Source: Zhongshania sp. (GTDB taxonomy: Bacteria > Pseudomonadota > Gammaproteobacteria > Pseudomonadales > Spongiibacteraceae). From it: 64,000 nt of DNA. Each line of letters opens with the position of its first letter. Position 1 is the stretch's first letter. Under the pieces are notes generated by a model. That model saw only the letters and a program-made list of their open reading frames with translations. It ran no database searches and had not been told where the DNA came from. Made by a program: the position numbers and the translations under genes. Positions 28,899-38,850 of this stretch are shown piece after piece. The stretch spans positions 1 through 64,000 of the forward strand of contig NZ_JARGNU010000016.1 in NCBI RefSeq assembly GCF_029212375.1. Reading direction: 5' to 3'.

Positions 28899-28924
28899 AA
28901 ACCGCGTATTCTCATTTTATATTA

Positions 28925-29385
28925 AATTCTGAATCAAGTTCAGAATGACTACGTAGGCAGTGAGGCCGCGTGACGGCGTACGTGACGTGGCACCATATAA
29001 AAACCAGCGTCATGCTGGACTTGATCCAGCATCTGGTGGGGCGGTCATAAACTACTTTCGTAGTACTGGATTCTGAATCAAGTTCAGAATGACTACGTAA
29101 GGAGTGAGGCCGCGTGACGGCGTACGTGACAGGACACCATATAAAAACCAGCGTCATGCTGGACTTGATCCAGCATCTGGTAGGGCGGTCGTAAAGTGCT
29201 TTCGTGGCACTGGATTCTGAATCAAGTTCAGAATGACTACGTAGGCAGTGAGGCCGCGTGACGGCGTACGTGACGTGGCACCATATAAAAACCAGCGTCA
29301 TGCTGGACTTGATCCAGCATCTGGTGGGGCGGTCGTAAACTGCTTTCGTGGTACTGGATTCTGAATCAAGTTCAGAATGACTACG
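28925..29385. repeat. 144-bp tandem repeat array, three full units plus a partial
   Basis: The marker CTGAATCAAGTTCAG recurs with exact spacing of 144 bases (28929, 29073, 29217, 29361). Each unit has two near-palindromic hairpins, ATTCTGAACTTGATTCAGAAT-type and ATGCTGGACTTGATCCAGCAT-type, plus a shared CGTGACGGCGTACGTGAC block. Because 144 is a multiple of three, the minus strand shows a spurious repetitive ORF. These look like REP-like intergenic elements, not coding DNA. Confidence 0.9.
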
Positions 29386-29455
29386 TAGGCTGTGAGCCAT
29401 AATGCCTTCGTAGGTTGTGAGACATAATGACTTCGTAGGACGTGAGGCAGTCAGC
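29386..29455. repeat. Short degenerate tandem repeat at the end of the 144-bp array
   Basis: About three copies of a 24-27 base unit built on TTCGTAGG-N2-GTGAG-N2-ATAATG. It appears derived from the hairpin flanks of the adjacent 144-bp units. Confidence 0.6.
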
Positions 29456-29555
29456 TCATCGACGATTCCCCCTCTTTTGTATAATACCTCGCCCTGTAAT
29501 ACTGGCCTTTTTTGTATACACTGTTACCACAGTAATCCAATAAAAAAGGCGTCAG

Positions 29556-30209
29556 ATGCACACCCAGCGATTTATCATTGCCGACGACCACCCTTTATTT
29601 CGAGCCGCGCTTAAATCTACCCTCGGCCACAGTTTTGGCGGCTGCCTTGTTACCGAGGTGGCGTCGATAGCCGAATTGCAAACCCTGCTGACCAGCAATA
29701 CGAATAGCGATCTCATCTTGCTCGATTTGCATATGCCTGACGCGCAGGGCTTTAGTGGCTTGATACATCTGCAAGCCCACTACTCAGAAATTCCGGTGAT
29801 GGTGATTTCGGCCAGCGAAACTCCCGAGGTGATGTGTCGCGCTATTGATCACGGCGCCGCGGGATTTTTACCCAAAAGCAGTCAAGCCGACACTATCAAC
29901 CTTGCGATCAATGCCGTTATTAGTGGCGAGCGCTGGTTGCCAGAGGGCGTTAACTACCAAGCGGGGCAAGACAGCAAAGAACAGAAAATGGCCAGCGACA
30001 TCGCCAGCCTAACGCCCCAGCAATTTCGGGTGGCGACCCTGCTGGTTCAGGGCCTATTAAACAAACAAATAGCCTATGAGCTCAATGTTACCGAAGCGAC
30101 GGTAAAAGCCCACGTCACCGAAATTTTTCGCAAACTCGGCGTTCATTCGCGCACCCAAGCCGCCTTAGCCTTTGGCCAATTAGACGTCAGCTCTCAGCCG
30201 CTTAGCTAG
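29556..30209 (+). CDS. crbR: NarL/LuxR-type response regulator, CrbR-like
   Basis: 217 aa. The receiver domain has the acidic pair DD at 10-11, the phospho-acceptor D57 in LILLDLHMP and the switch lysine in GFLPKSS. The C-terminal LuxR helix-turn-helix runs from LTPQQFRVATLLVQG to VTEATVKAHVTEIFRKLGV. It faces a hybrid kinase with an SSS transporter-like sensor tail to tail, the CrbS/CrbR (MxtR/ErdR) pairing that activates acs in Vibrio and Pseudomonas. The acs, porin and symporter genes 4-8 kb away are the likely targets. Confidence 0.85.
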   Translation: MHTQRFIIADDHPLFRAALKSTLGHSFGGCLVTEVASIAELQTLLTSNTNSDLILLDLHMPDAQGFSGLIHLQAHYSEIPVMVISASETPEVMCRAIDHGAAGFLPKSSQADTINLAINAVISGERWLPEGVNYQAGQDSKEQKMASDIASLTPQQFRVATLLVQGLLNKQIAYELNVTEATVKAHVTEIFRKLGVHSRTQAALAFGQLDVSSQPLS

Positions 30210-30221
30210 CAGACAATTACA

Positions 30222-33200
30222 CTAGTGACGCAGTAATAGCTGGCGCATCACCCCGCGCAAGGCGGCAGGTTTAACGGGTTTAGACAAAAACCGATAACCG
30301 GCGTCTTCGACCTGAGCGCGCACTTCTGGACTGTTATCGGCACTAATCACCACCGCTGGTAAGCGCGTATGCCAGTGGTAATTTAAGGCCTGCAGTAGAT
30401 CCAAGCCGGTTTCATCTTTATCTAAATGAAAATCGGCCAGCACAATATCTGGCGCCGCTTCCAAGCGCCACTGGCCCAGCACCTCGCCAAGGTTTGCTGC
30501 ACTAAACACCCGACAGCCCCATTGGCCGAGTAGGGCCTCCATGCCGGCGCGAATACCAACCTCATTGTCGATACACAAAACACGCAGCCCCGCCAGTTCT
30601 GATTCCAAATCGAGGCCTAGGCTTTCAATCAACCCTTCCTGACGCTGGCCAATAGGCAGCTCGATGGCAAACACACTGCCGCGACCTTCAGTGGAGTGAA
30701 GAGTCACAGCGTGACCGAGTAAGCCGCTGATGCGTTGTACTATCGACAAGCCCAGCCCCAAGCCCTTTTCAGAATCGTTGTGAGCCGCACTGGGCGCGCG
30801 TTCAAACTCATCAAAGACCCGCTGCTGATCCCGCTCAGAGATGCCTGGCCCCGTGTCCCACACCTGAATAACAATATTGTCGCCACGGCGCCGACACCCC
30901 AGCAACACCCCTCCGGAGCGGGTGTAGCGCAGAGCATTGGCTAGAAAGTTCTGCACCACTCGACGCAATAGCTGCTGATCGCTATACACCCACACATCTG
31001 AAGGCCGATAACGCATCGCCAAGCCATTTTGCTCGGCGATGAGGCCACACTCGCGGGCGAGGGGTTCGAGGATGTCGCGCACGCAAAAGTCGCGGCGATC
31101 AAGCTTGAGGTTGCCAGAGTCCAGTCGGGCAATCTCGCGCAGCGAGGTAATTAAGTTCTCTGCCCCCACAAGAGCCGAATCGATATGCCCAACATCAGCA
31201 GCCATTTCTGTGCCTTTAGTGCGGTGAGCCAAGGCCGCGGTAAACAGGCGCGCAGCACTTATTGGCTGCAATAAATCGTGACTCGCCGCCGCAAGAAAGC
31301 GGCTTTTGCTGGCGTAAACCGTGTTTAATTCCCGCTCGATTCTTGCCCTAGCCTGATTCTCATTGGCCAGTAAATCATTGGCCTGCGCCAATGCCGAGGT
31401 TCGTTCAATAACCCGCTGCTCCAATTGGTTTTTAGCGTCGTCTAAGGCATTGAACATGCGCCGATATTCACTAACGTCTGTGTAGGTGGTGACATAGCCG
31501 CCCCGCGCCATAGGCGTGCCGCAAATTTCAATCACCGTGCCATCGGGTAACACCCGTTCAAAACGATAGGCTTTGCCGTTGCTTAATAAACCCAAGCGCC
31601 GCGCAATTGCACCGTCCACGTCGGAGTCGGCATTTTGCAGATAACCGCGCTCTGCATTGAACTGGTAAACCTTGGCAATGGGGCAGCCGATATAGAGTAG
31701 CCGCTCGGGAAAACCGAATAACTCGATATAGCGGCTATTCCACGCCACCAAATCTAAATTGGCATCGACTACGCTAATACCCTGCGGCACCGTCTCTAAG
31801 GTAATTTGCAGCAAGTCTTGGCCAAACTGCAATTGCTTGGAGCTGTCGCCAATTAAAAGTACGAACTCATCGAGCTGCAAAGGCTTTTTACGCTGCAATA
31901 AGTCCAAGGTGCGGTGCGCCGACACCGCACCAACAATCGCCGCCAAGGCGGCTTCAACATCTTTTACTACAAAGCGCGGCACCGGATCATTCGGCAATAA
32001 GCGCTGCCCTACTCGCTGTTCAAAGCGCTGCCACAGCTGCTGGCTACGGGTACGGCCGAGTAGCGGGGTGAGCATGCGCTGCAACTGCCAGCTCTCAATT
32101 TTTGTTAGTTCAAAATCAGCTTTTTGATAACCCCGCCCCAAACTCAGCTGAGTGAAAGCCCGCGCTTGCCGCAATTCGATAACCCGAAACCGACTCAACG
32201 CCGACACCAAGACTAGACTCAGGCAGTTAAGTAATAAGCTAAAGAACACGCCATGAGTAAGCGGATCGAGAAAATCAATACCCAGCAAGGCCTGCGGGCG
32301 CAGCCACGCCAGCTCAAATAAGCCCTGCGCTAATAGCGGATGTCCGTGCCCCAACAAAGCGGGAAGTAACAGGCAATAGAACCACAGCGTGCCACCAACA
32401 AATAGGCCGGTGATAACCCCCCGCGAATGCGCTCGCGGCCAATACAGAGCCGCAATAATAGCCGGTAGTAATTGCGCCGCCGCCGCAAACGACAGCAAGC
32501 CTAAAGACGCCAAACCCCCGCGATTACTTAATTGCTGTTCTAAAAACCACGCCGCCAGCAGCACCGCCGCTATTGCGCCGCGCCGCACCGTTTGCAGCCA
32601 GCGAGCGTTAATGCTGTGGGCGCGATTAAAATACTGCCAAAGCGGTACCATCCACTCATTGCAAATCATCACCGACAAGGTCACACAGGCAACAATCACC
32701 ATCCCTGTCGCCGCCGACAGACCACCCAATAAAGCGATAATCGCAAAACTGGTGCTACCCGCCGCCAGTGGCGCCGACACCACAAACATATCTGCGCCGC
32801 CACCGTCTTGCGCCACCCCCTCTAACAGCGATTGCCCCAGCAGCGCCACAGGCGCAATTAACACACAAAACAAAGCCAGATAAACAGGAAAGACCCAACG
32901 CGCACTGCGCATATCGCGGCGGCTGTGATGCTCGACAATCATGACGTGAAACTGACGCGGCAAACACACTATCGCCGCCGCCGCTAACACCAACTGGGTA
33001 ATGAAATTAACTGGCTCAGGCCAAGTCGCCAAGTTTCCGTAATCTATCGCTAAACCACGTTCGCTGGCCGAAAATAGCACGCTTAGCGCAAATACCCCCA
33101 CCGCAACAAACGCCGCAAGCTTTACTAGCGACTCCACCGCGATCGCCGCCATCAAGCCCCGATGACGGTGGCGTTTGTCGACGACTCGGGTGCCAAAGGC

Positions 33201-33716
33201 CACGGTAAACACCACTAGAATAAGCGCCGCTATAAAGCTGGTATTACTGTGGTTGGCCGCCAAACTGGGTTGCCACAACTGCTGTACGGTTAACCACGCT
33301 TGAGTCACCGCTTTTAACTGCAAGGCTATATAAGGAAGACTGCCCGCCACAGCAATAAAGGTCACCAAGGCGGCAAGGAATTGATGTTTGCCGTAACGCG
33401 AGCCGATAAAGTCAGCAATCGATGTCACCCTATTGCGGGTACTCACCACCGACAAACGACGAATAAACGGCCACGCCAACACAAACAGTAAAATTGGCCC
33501 CAAGTAGATCGGCACAAAAGACCAGCCGTCGTTAACAGCTTGGCCAACCGCGCCAAAGAAAGTCCACGAGCTGCAATACACCGCCAGCGACAAACTGAAA
33601 ATCAAGGCGCGCAGCGCAGGCGGCCGTTGGGTGTGGCGATCTGCCCACCACGCAATTACAAATAAACAACCAACGTAAATAAACGCCAGTAACACCAGCC
33701 ACTGATTTTCTTGCAC
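30222..33716 (-). CDS. crbS: Hybrid sensor histidine kinase with SSS transporter-like domain, CrbS-like
   Basis: 1164 aa, GTG start. Residues 1-500 form an SSS-type transporter domain of about 13 helices. A PAS domain follows (GISVVDANLDLVAWNSRYIEL, about 645-745), then a coiled coil. Next come the HisKA phospho-acceptor box RFLAAASHDLLQPI, an HATPase domain (VVQNFLANALRYT, DTGPGIS, GLGLGLSIVQ), and a C-terminal receiver with LADFHLD and SKPVKP. This architecture is that of CrbS/MxtR, which senses acetate metabolism and controls acs through CrbR. The partner gene is convergent, 12 bases away. Confidence 0.88.
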   Translation of the reverse strand: MQENQWLVLLAFIYVGCLFVIAWWADRHTQRPPALRALIFSLSLAVYCSSWTFFGAVGQAVNDGWSFVPIYLGPILLFVLAWPFIRRLSVVSTRNRVTSIADFIGSRYGKHQFLAALVTFIAVAGSLPYIALQLKAVTQAWLTVQQLWQPSLAANHSNTSFIAALILVVFTVAFGTRVVDKRHRHRGLMAAIAVESLVKLAAFVAVGVFALSVLFSASERGLAIDYGNLATWPEPVNFITQLVLAAAAIVCLPRQFHVMIVEHHSRRDMRSARWVFPVYLALFCVLIAPVALLGQSLLEGVAQDGGGADMFVVSAPLAAGSTSFAIIALLGGLSAATGMVIVACVTLSVMICNEWMVPLWQYFNRAHSINARWLQTVRRGAIAAVLLAAWFLEQQLSNRGGLASLGLLSFAAAAQLLPAIIAALYWPRAHSRGVITGLFVGGTLWFYCLLLPALLGHGHPLLAQGLFELAWLRPQALLGIDFLDPLTHGVFFSLLLNCLSLVLVSALSRFRVIELRQARAFTQLSLGRGYQKADFELTKIESWQLQRMLTPLLGRTRSQQLWQRFEQRVGQRLLPNDPVPRFVVKDVEAALAAIVGAVSAHRTLDLLQRKKPLQLDEFVLLIGDSSKQLQFGQDLLQITLETVPQGISVVDANLDLVAWNSRYIELFGFPERLLYIGCPIAKVYQFNAERGYLQNADSDVDGAIARRLGLLSNGKAYRFERVLPDGTVIEICGTPMARGGYVTTYTDVSEYRRMFNALDDAKNQLEQRVIERTSALAQANDLLANENQARARIERELNTVYASKSRFLAAASHDLLQPISAARLFTAALAHRTKGTEMAADVGHIDSALVGAENLITSLREIARLDSGNLKLDRRDFCVRDILEPLARECGLIAEQNGLAMRYRPSDVWVYSDQQLLRRVVQNFLANALRYTRSGGVLLGCRRRGDNIVIQVWDTGPGISERDQQRVFDEFERAPSAAHNDSEKGLGLGLSIVQRISGLLGHAVTLHSTEGRGSVFAIELPIGQRQEGLIESLGLDLESELAGLRVLCIDNEVGIRAGMEALLGQWGCRVFSAANLGEVLGQWRLEAAPDIVLADFHLDKDETGLDLLQALNYHWHTRLPAVVISADNSPEVRAQVEDAGYRFLSKPVKPAALRGVMRQLLLRH

Positions 33717-34002
33717 CTGCCCTCACCACACCGAAAGTCGGCAATTTTTATAATCTTCCCTAGTCTAGCCCAGTGCTGGGCCAGCAGTATTGGACAATAG
33801 TCGACATTCGCAGCAACTCGGTGAATTAGCTGCGTAAACTCAGCCCGCCTACGGCAACCAAGCCCCGCCAATGGTGAGATTTACAGTATTAAGCCTTTCC
33901 CTAGCGGCCACTGATGCGTAACATTCGCACTCCGGAAATCAAGGCCTTTTGCCGCTGGCAAGCCCTGAACTCACCCAACACTTCAAGCCGTACCTAAAAT
34001 TT

Positions 34003-36900
34003 ATGTCTACTATTTTTATTGCTGGCCAACGCTGGATTAGTAACCCTGAACCCGATCTTGGTCTGGGTATTATTCTAGAAGCCCAAAACCGTCGTGTTGT
34101 TATCGCTTTTCCCGCCGCCGAAGAAGAGCGCACCTACGCCGCCGCCGCAGCGCCGCTGTCGCGGGTTCTGTTTCAAGTAGGCGATGATATTGACGTGCCA
34201 GGTCAGGGCCGGCTGGTGGTTAAGGAGCAGCAAGAGAACAGTGGCTGCATCGTGTATTTTGCCGAAGACGAAAATGGCGACATCCACCCTGTACCCGAAC
34301 AAATTCTGAGCGCCAACATCAAGCTCAGCAATGCCAAAGAACGTTTACTGGCCGGCCAAGTAGAACACCACCGCCGCTTTGAACTGCGCGCCGCCACCTT
34401 AGAACAACAAAATACCTGCAAGGCCGCCAGCACCCTTGGCCTGCTTGGCCCTCGCGTGCAATTGCTTCCCCACCAGCTATATATCGCCGCCGAAGTTGCC
34501 AGCCGCGCCGCGCCGCGGGTATTGCTGGCCGACGAAGTTGGCTTGGGCAAAACCATTGAAGCTGGGCTTATCATTCACCAGCTGCTGCTCTTGGAGCGCG
34601 CCAAGCGGGTGCTGATTCTGCTACCCGACAGCCTCGTACACCAGTGGCTGGTGGAAATGCTGCGCCGCTTTAATCTTAAATTCAGTATTTTCAATGAAGC
34701 CCGCTGTCGGCAGGTAGACCAATACGAAGATGATCCAAGCAGCATTTTCTTTGACGAAGAAGAGTCCAAAGAAAAAGAAGAAAATCCTTTTGAAGACGCC
34801 CAGCTGGTTATTTGCCCACTGAGCTGGATTAGCGGCCACGAGCGCCGTCAAGGCCAGCTTATGGAAGCGGGCTGGGACATGCTAGTGGTTGACGAAGCCC
34901 ACCATCTGCACTGGCAGGAAGACGGCAGTAGCTCTGCAGAATATCAATTGGTTGAGCGCCTGAGCGCCGAAATACCCAGCGTATTGCTGCTCACCGCGAC
35001 ACCAGAGAACGCCGGAATCGACGGCCATTTTGCCCGTTTGCGACTGCTCGACCCAGCGCGCTACCCCAGCCTTGACGCTTTTCGCGCCGAACAAAGCCAG
35101 TACGAGGGCATTAGCGAGCTGATCCAAGGCTTGCTCGACCACCCCAGCGAGTCGTTAGCAGACTCGAACTTCACCGCCAAACTCAGCGAATTACTTGAAC
35201 CGGCGCAACTCGCCGCACTGGCGACTAAACCCGACGCCACGCTTATCGAAAAAGTGGTTCGCGACTTACTCGACCGCTTTGGTACTGGCCGCATGTTGTT
35301 CCGCAACACCCGCGCCTCAGTGGGCGGCTTCCCCCAGCGGGTATTGCACGAACACCCTCTGGATGCACCCGCCGAATACCAAGCGGCACTCGCCCTCGTC
35401 GACGAAGAATCGGCCCTGCACCCCGAGCTACTGCTCGGCGACACGTGGATTAAGCTCGACCCCCGCGTGGCTTGGGTAGAACGGTTTTTACTGCAACACC
35501 CCGACGAAAAAGTCCTGCTCATTTGCAGCACCATGAACACCGCACGCGACTTAGAGTTACAGCTGCGCGTGCGGCGCGGCATTGCCAGCGCGGTATTCGT
35601 TGAAGAGCTCAGTCTTATTGAGCGCGACCGCGCCGCGGCGTATTTTGCCGACCCCGAAGACGGCGCCCAAGTGCTCATCTGTTCCGAGATTGGCAGCGAA
35701 GGCCGCAACTTCCAGTTTGCCCAGCACTTGGTATTGTTCGACCTCCCGCTGAACCCCGACCTGCTCGAGCAGCGCATTGGCCGCTTGGACCGTATCGGCC
35801 AACTCGGCGACGTCAATCTTCATGTGCCTTACTACCAAGACAGCGGCCAAGAAAAACTGCTGAGCTGGTACCGTGACGCGCTGGCTATTTTTAGCCAGCC
35901 CTGCACCGTTGGCAACGCGCTCATGCTCGAATTTGGTGGCGAGCTTCTCGCTGCGCTAGGCGGCAAACAAAATGCGGCCGCGTTTGACGATCTCATTAGC
36001 CGCGCCTCGGTTAAAGCAGAAGAGTTAGCGCTTAGCCTGCGCAATGGTCGCAACCGCTTGCTCGAACTGAACTCCTGCAACCCCGCCCGCGCCGCCGAGT
36101 TAATCACTTCGTTAGAAAGTGAGCAGCGCAGCGACAGCCTCGCCGAGTATGTTGGCATTCTCTCTGATCAGTTTGGTTTAGTTCACGAAGACCACAGCGA
36201 CAACGCCGTTATTTTACGGCCCGGCGATCACATGATTACCGAGGCCTTTCCGCACCTGCCAGAAGACGGCATTACCGGCACCTTCGACCGCGACCGCGCG
36301 CTCAGCCGCGAAGACATGGCCTACTTCAGCTGGGAACACCCACTGATCAGCGGCGGCATGGACTTAATTATGTCTAGCGACTTTGGCAGCACCACTGTGT
36401 GCACCATCGCCGTTAAGGGCTTAAAAGCCGGCACGTTGCTATTAGAAGCCTTCTTCAGCCCCAGCCTGCAAGCGCCACCGTGGCTGCAACTGCATCGCTA
36501 TTTACCCGCCCAGAGTTTCCGTTTGGTAATCGACCACCAGCAGCGCAACCTCACCGCCAATGTTGCTCACAAAAAATTAAATCAGTTAGCACAGGGCATT
36601 AAAAAGACCGTGATGCCAGCCTTGTTGCGCGAAGTGCGCAGCAGTCTAACCAGCATGATTCCCCACGTTGAGAGCTTGGCCGAAACCGCTACCAAAGAAT
36701 GGGTGAGCACCGCACTAGCGCAATACCAAAGTGACCGCAGCGCCGAGCGCCAACGTCTGCAGGCGCTAATGAGCCGCAACCCGCATATAAGCGCAAGTGA
36801 ACTGAGCAGCTTTGACGACGAAACCACGCAGGGCACTGATGCACTGGCCTCTTTGCAACTAAACACCTCGGCATTGCGCCTAGCCATTGTTAGCCAATAA
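34003..36900 (+). CDS. rapA: RNA polymerase-associated ATP-dependent helicase RapA
   Basis: 965 aa Swi2/Snf2 ATPase that recycles RNA polymerase, close to the 968 aa of the E. coli protein. Order: N-terminal Tudor-like domain starting FIAGQRWISNPEPDLG, helicase motif I DEVGLGKTIEAGL, motif II VDEAHH, motif III LLTATP, motif V/VI region ICSEIGSEGRNFQ and RIGRLDRIGQ, then the RapA C-terminal domain. I chose the ATG at 34003 because the protein then starts like its family; the longer reading starts at a TTG. A 13-base duplication (TGTTAGCCAATAA) spans the stop codon region. Confidence 0.95.
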   Translation: MSTIFIAGQRWISNPEPDLGLGIILEAQNRRVVIAFPAAEEERTYAAAAAPLSRVLFQVGDDIDVPGQGRLVVKEQQENSGCIVYFAEDENGDIHPVPEQILSANIKLSNAKERLLAGQVEHHRRFELRAATLEQQNTCKAASTLGLLGPRVQLLPHQLYIAAEVASRAAPRVLLADEVGLGKTIEAGLIIHQLLLLERAKRVLILLPDSLVHQWLVEMLRRFNLKFSIFNEARCRQVDQYEDDPSSIFFDEEESKEKEENPFEDAQLVICPLSWISGHERRQGQLMEAGWDMLVVDEAHHLHWQEDGSSSAEYQLVERLSAEIPSVLLLTATPENAGIDGHFARLRLLDPARYPSLDAFRAEQSQYEGISELIQGLLDHPSESLADSNFTAKLSELLEPAQLAALATKPDATLIEKVVRDLLDRFGTGRMLFRNTRASVGGFPQRVLHEHPLDAPAEYQAALALVDEESALHPELLLGDTWIKLDPRVAWVERFLLQHPDEKVLLICSTMNTARDLELQLRVRRGIASAVFVEELSLIERDRAAAYFADPEDGAQVLICSEIGSEGRNFQFAQHLVLFDLPLNPDLLEQRIGRLDRIGQLGDVNLHVPYYQDSGQEKLLSWYRDALAIFSQPCTVGNALMLEFGGELLAALGGKQNAAAFDDLISRASVKAEELALSLRNGRNRLLELNSCNPARAAELITSLESEQRSDSLAEYVGILSDQFGLVHEDHSDNAVILRPGDHMITEAFPHLPEDGITGTFDRDRALSREDMAYFSWEHPLISGGMDLIMSSDFGSTTVCTIAVKGLKAGTLLLEAFFSPSLQAPPWLQLHRYLPAQSFRLVIDHQQRNLTANVAHKKLNQLAQGIKKTVMPALLREVRSSLTSMIPHVESLAETATKEWVSTALAQYQSDRSAERQRLQALMSRNPHISASELSSFDDETTQGTDALASLQLNTSALRLAIVSQ

Positions 36901-36918
36901 GTTGTTAGCCAATAAATC

Positions 36919-36934
36919 GCGGGCCTGAGCCCGC
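36919..36934 (+). other. Intercistronic hairpin after rapA
   Basis: Perfect GCGGGC / GCCCGC stem with a CTGA loop, between the rapA stop and the ribosome site of the next ORF. It has no T run and could be a processing or stabilising hairpin. Confidence 0.5.
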
Positions 36935-36944
36935 TGGAGAAACT

Positions 36945-37229
36945 ATGTATTTGTTTTCAATTAACGCCACCGCCAAAACCAGCCACGGCGAATTCACCGC
37001 CGGCGAGCAGGCACCATTTATTGTGTATATTGATTTCAAAGACATGTTTGGCGCCGAAAATCTGGCCAAGCTATTCGTTATGGCAGAAGGCTTTACCGAT
37101 GTGGTAATCGAGAAGCGCAAACTGATCGACAACGCCCATATTCCAGACAATCCAGCGCTGGCTAAAGACCCGCAAATTCTTGAGGCCTTAGCCAAGGGTT
37201 ACTGTGTGCAGGCGTTTAGCGCGCATTGA
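36945..37229 (+). CDS. Conserved-looking small protein downstream of rapA, function unknown
   Basis: 94 aa, soluble, with alternating beta and alpha character (MYLFSINATAKT, APFIVYIDFKDMFG, VVIEKRKLIDNAHI). CTGGAGAA precedes the ATG by a suitable distance. It starts 44 bases after rapA in the same direction, so it may be co-transcribed. I recognise no family or catalytic residue. Confidence 0.65.
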   Translation: MYLFSINATAKTSHGEFTAGEQAPFIVYIDFKDMFGAENLAKLFVMAEGFTDVVIEKRKLIDNAHIPDNPALAKDPQILEALAKGYCVQAFSAH

Positions 37230-37401
37230 TTTTTTGGGAGATGCAGGACGCTTGATGGATGGCGGTAAACGCTAAAATCAAAGTAAAATCTAGCGAGCGC
37301 AGCGAATGCCTTTCAGCCTCAAGCATACGCCTCTAGCCGCTTAATCCAAAGCCGACGCACAGCTTTGCGTCTCCCCTCTTCCGCCAAGCATTTAGCCAGC
37401 A

Positions 37402-38844
37402 TCAATACTCGTCTGGCGCTTCGTAGCCAAAGGCCAAATTTTCGAAGCGCGTATGCTTGCCCACAAAGCTTAAGCGCGCGGTTCCTATGGGACCGTTACG
37501 CTGCTTGCCGATGATAATTTCGGCCATGCCCTTGTCTGCCGACTCTTCGTTATACACTTCGTCGCGGTAAATAAACATGATCACATCGGCATCCTGCTCG
37601 ATGGCGCCCGATTCCCGCAAATCCGAATTGATCGGTCGCTTATTTGGCCTTTGCTCCAAGGCGCGGTTCAGCTGCGACAAGGCAACCACCGGACATTCAA
37701 ATTCTTTGGCAATACCTTTTAAGGAGCGGGAGATTTCAGAAATCTCCGCGGTTCGGCCTTCGCTGCCGTTGCCGGCGACCTTCATCAGCTGCAGGTAATC
37801 GAGCATGATCATACCGACGCTGCCGTGCTCACGCACAATTTTACGCGCCCGCGAACGCACCTCGGTGGGGGTCAGCGCGGGAGTGTCATCGATGAACAAC
37901 AGCTTATCTTTGAGCTTGGTCACCGCCGAGCTCAACTTGGGCCAATCCTCTTCTTCCAAACGGCCGGTCCGGATTCGAGTCTGGTCAATGCGCCCTACCG
38001 ACGACAGCATCCGCATCATCAACTGATTGGCGGGCATCTCCATACTGAACACCAGAATGGGCTGCTCGCTCTTCATCAGCGCGTTTTCAACGAGGTTCAT
38101 CGCAAAGGTGGTTTTACCCATCGAGGGACGAGCGGCGACGATGATCAAATCGGAGTTTTGCAAGCCCGAGGTCATTTCGTCGAGTTTTTCAAAGCCGGTG
38201 GTTAAACCCGTTACCGCATCTTCATTACTGAACAGCTCGTCGATTTTATCAACCGCTGACTTCAATAGGGGGTTGATGGGAGTGAGGCCGCCGGTTTTAG
38301 GGCGCTCCTCAGAGATCTGCATGATGGCCCGCTCGGCCTCATCCAAAATCTCGTCGCTGTTGCGACCTTCGGGATTAAAGCTGCTGTCGGCAATGGCATT
38401 GGCCGCACTAATTAGCGAGCGAAACGTGGCGCGCTCGCGCACGGCTTGGGCGTAGGCGCGAATATTAACGACAGAGGGGGTATTATTGGCGATCTCGGCC
38501 AAATACGCGGCGCCGCCGACCTGATCTAGCTGCCCAGCCTTAGCGAGCTCCTCGGCGAGTGTTACCACGTCTATCGGCAACTCGAGGGTGATCAAGCGCG
38601 TCATTTGCGCGAATATTTTGCGATGCTCAGGGCGGAAGAAATCGCCCTCGCCAACCACGTCGGCTACCGAGTCCCAGCTTTCGTTGGCGATCATCAGACC
38701 ACCAAGCACAGACTGCTCTGCCTCTACCGAATGGGGGGGCATTTTTAGTTGCGCAAAATCGCTCTCTTCTTCAAAGGGCGGCGGAGATTCAGAATAAGCT
38801 TCGGGGTACACGGAACCATCACTAGGAATAAACAGATCGGGCAT
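37402..38844 (-). CDS. dnaB: Replicative DNA helicase DnaB
   Basis: 480 aa. The N-terminal primase-interacting domain begins at PPHSVEAEQSVLGG (residue 36). The RecA-like C-terminal ATPase has Walker A ARPSMGKTT, Walker B MIMLDYLQLM, and the arginine-finger region QRNGPIGTARL. It unwinds DNA at the fork as a hexamer. The assigned ATG lies seven bases from a strong terminator hairpin and has no visible Shine-Dalgarno sequence, so expression of this gene is unusual. It follows rplI, as in many gammaproteobacteria. Confidence 0.96.
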   Translation of the reverse strand: MPDLFIPSDGSVYPEAYSESPPPFEEESDFAQLKMPPHSVEAEQSVLGGLMIANESWDSVADVVGEGDFFRPEHRKIFAQMTRLITLELPIDVVTLAEELAKAGQLDQVGGAAYLAEIANNTPSVVNIRAYAQAVRERATFRSLISAANAIADSSFNPEGRNSDEILDEAERAIMQISEERPKTGGLTPINPLLKSAVDKIDELFSNEDAVTGLTTGFEKLDEMTSGLQNSDLIIVAARPSMGKTTFAMNLVENALMKSEQPILVFSMEMPANQLMMRMLSSVGRIDQTRIRTGRLEEEDWPKLSSAVTKLKDKLLFIDDTPALTPTEVRSRARKIVREHGSVGMIMLDYLQLMKVAGNGSEGRTAEISEISRSLKGIAKEFECPVVALSQLNRALEQRPNKRPINSDLRESGAIEQDADVIMFIYRDEVYNEESADKGMAEIIIGKQRNGPIGTARLSFVGKHTRFENLAFGYEAPDEY

Positions 38845-38850
38845 TGTGGC

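Noticed and set aside
28912-29400. 162-aa minus-strand reading frame with three repeats containing SHSELDSES
   Set aside because: It is produced by the 144-bp tandem repeat whose period is a multiple of three; the DNA hairpins, not a protein, explain the pattern.
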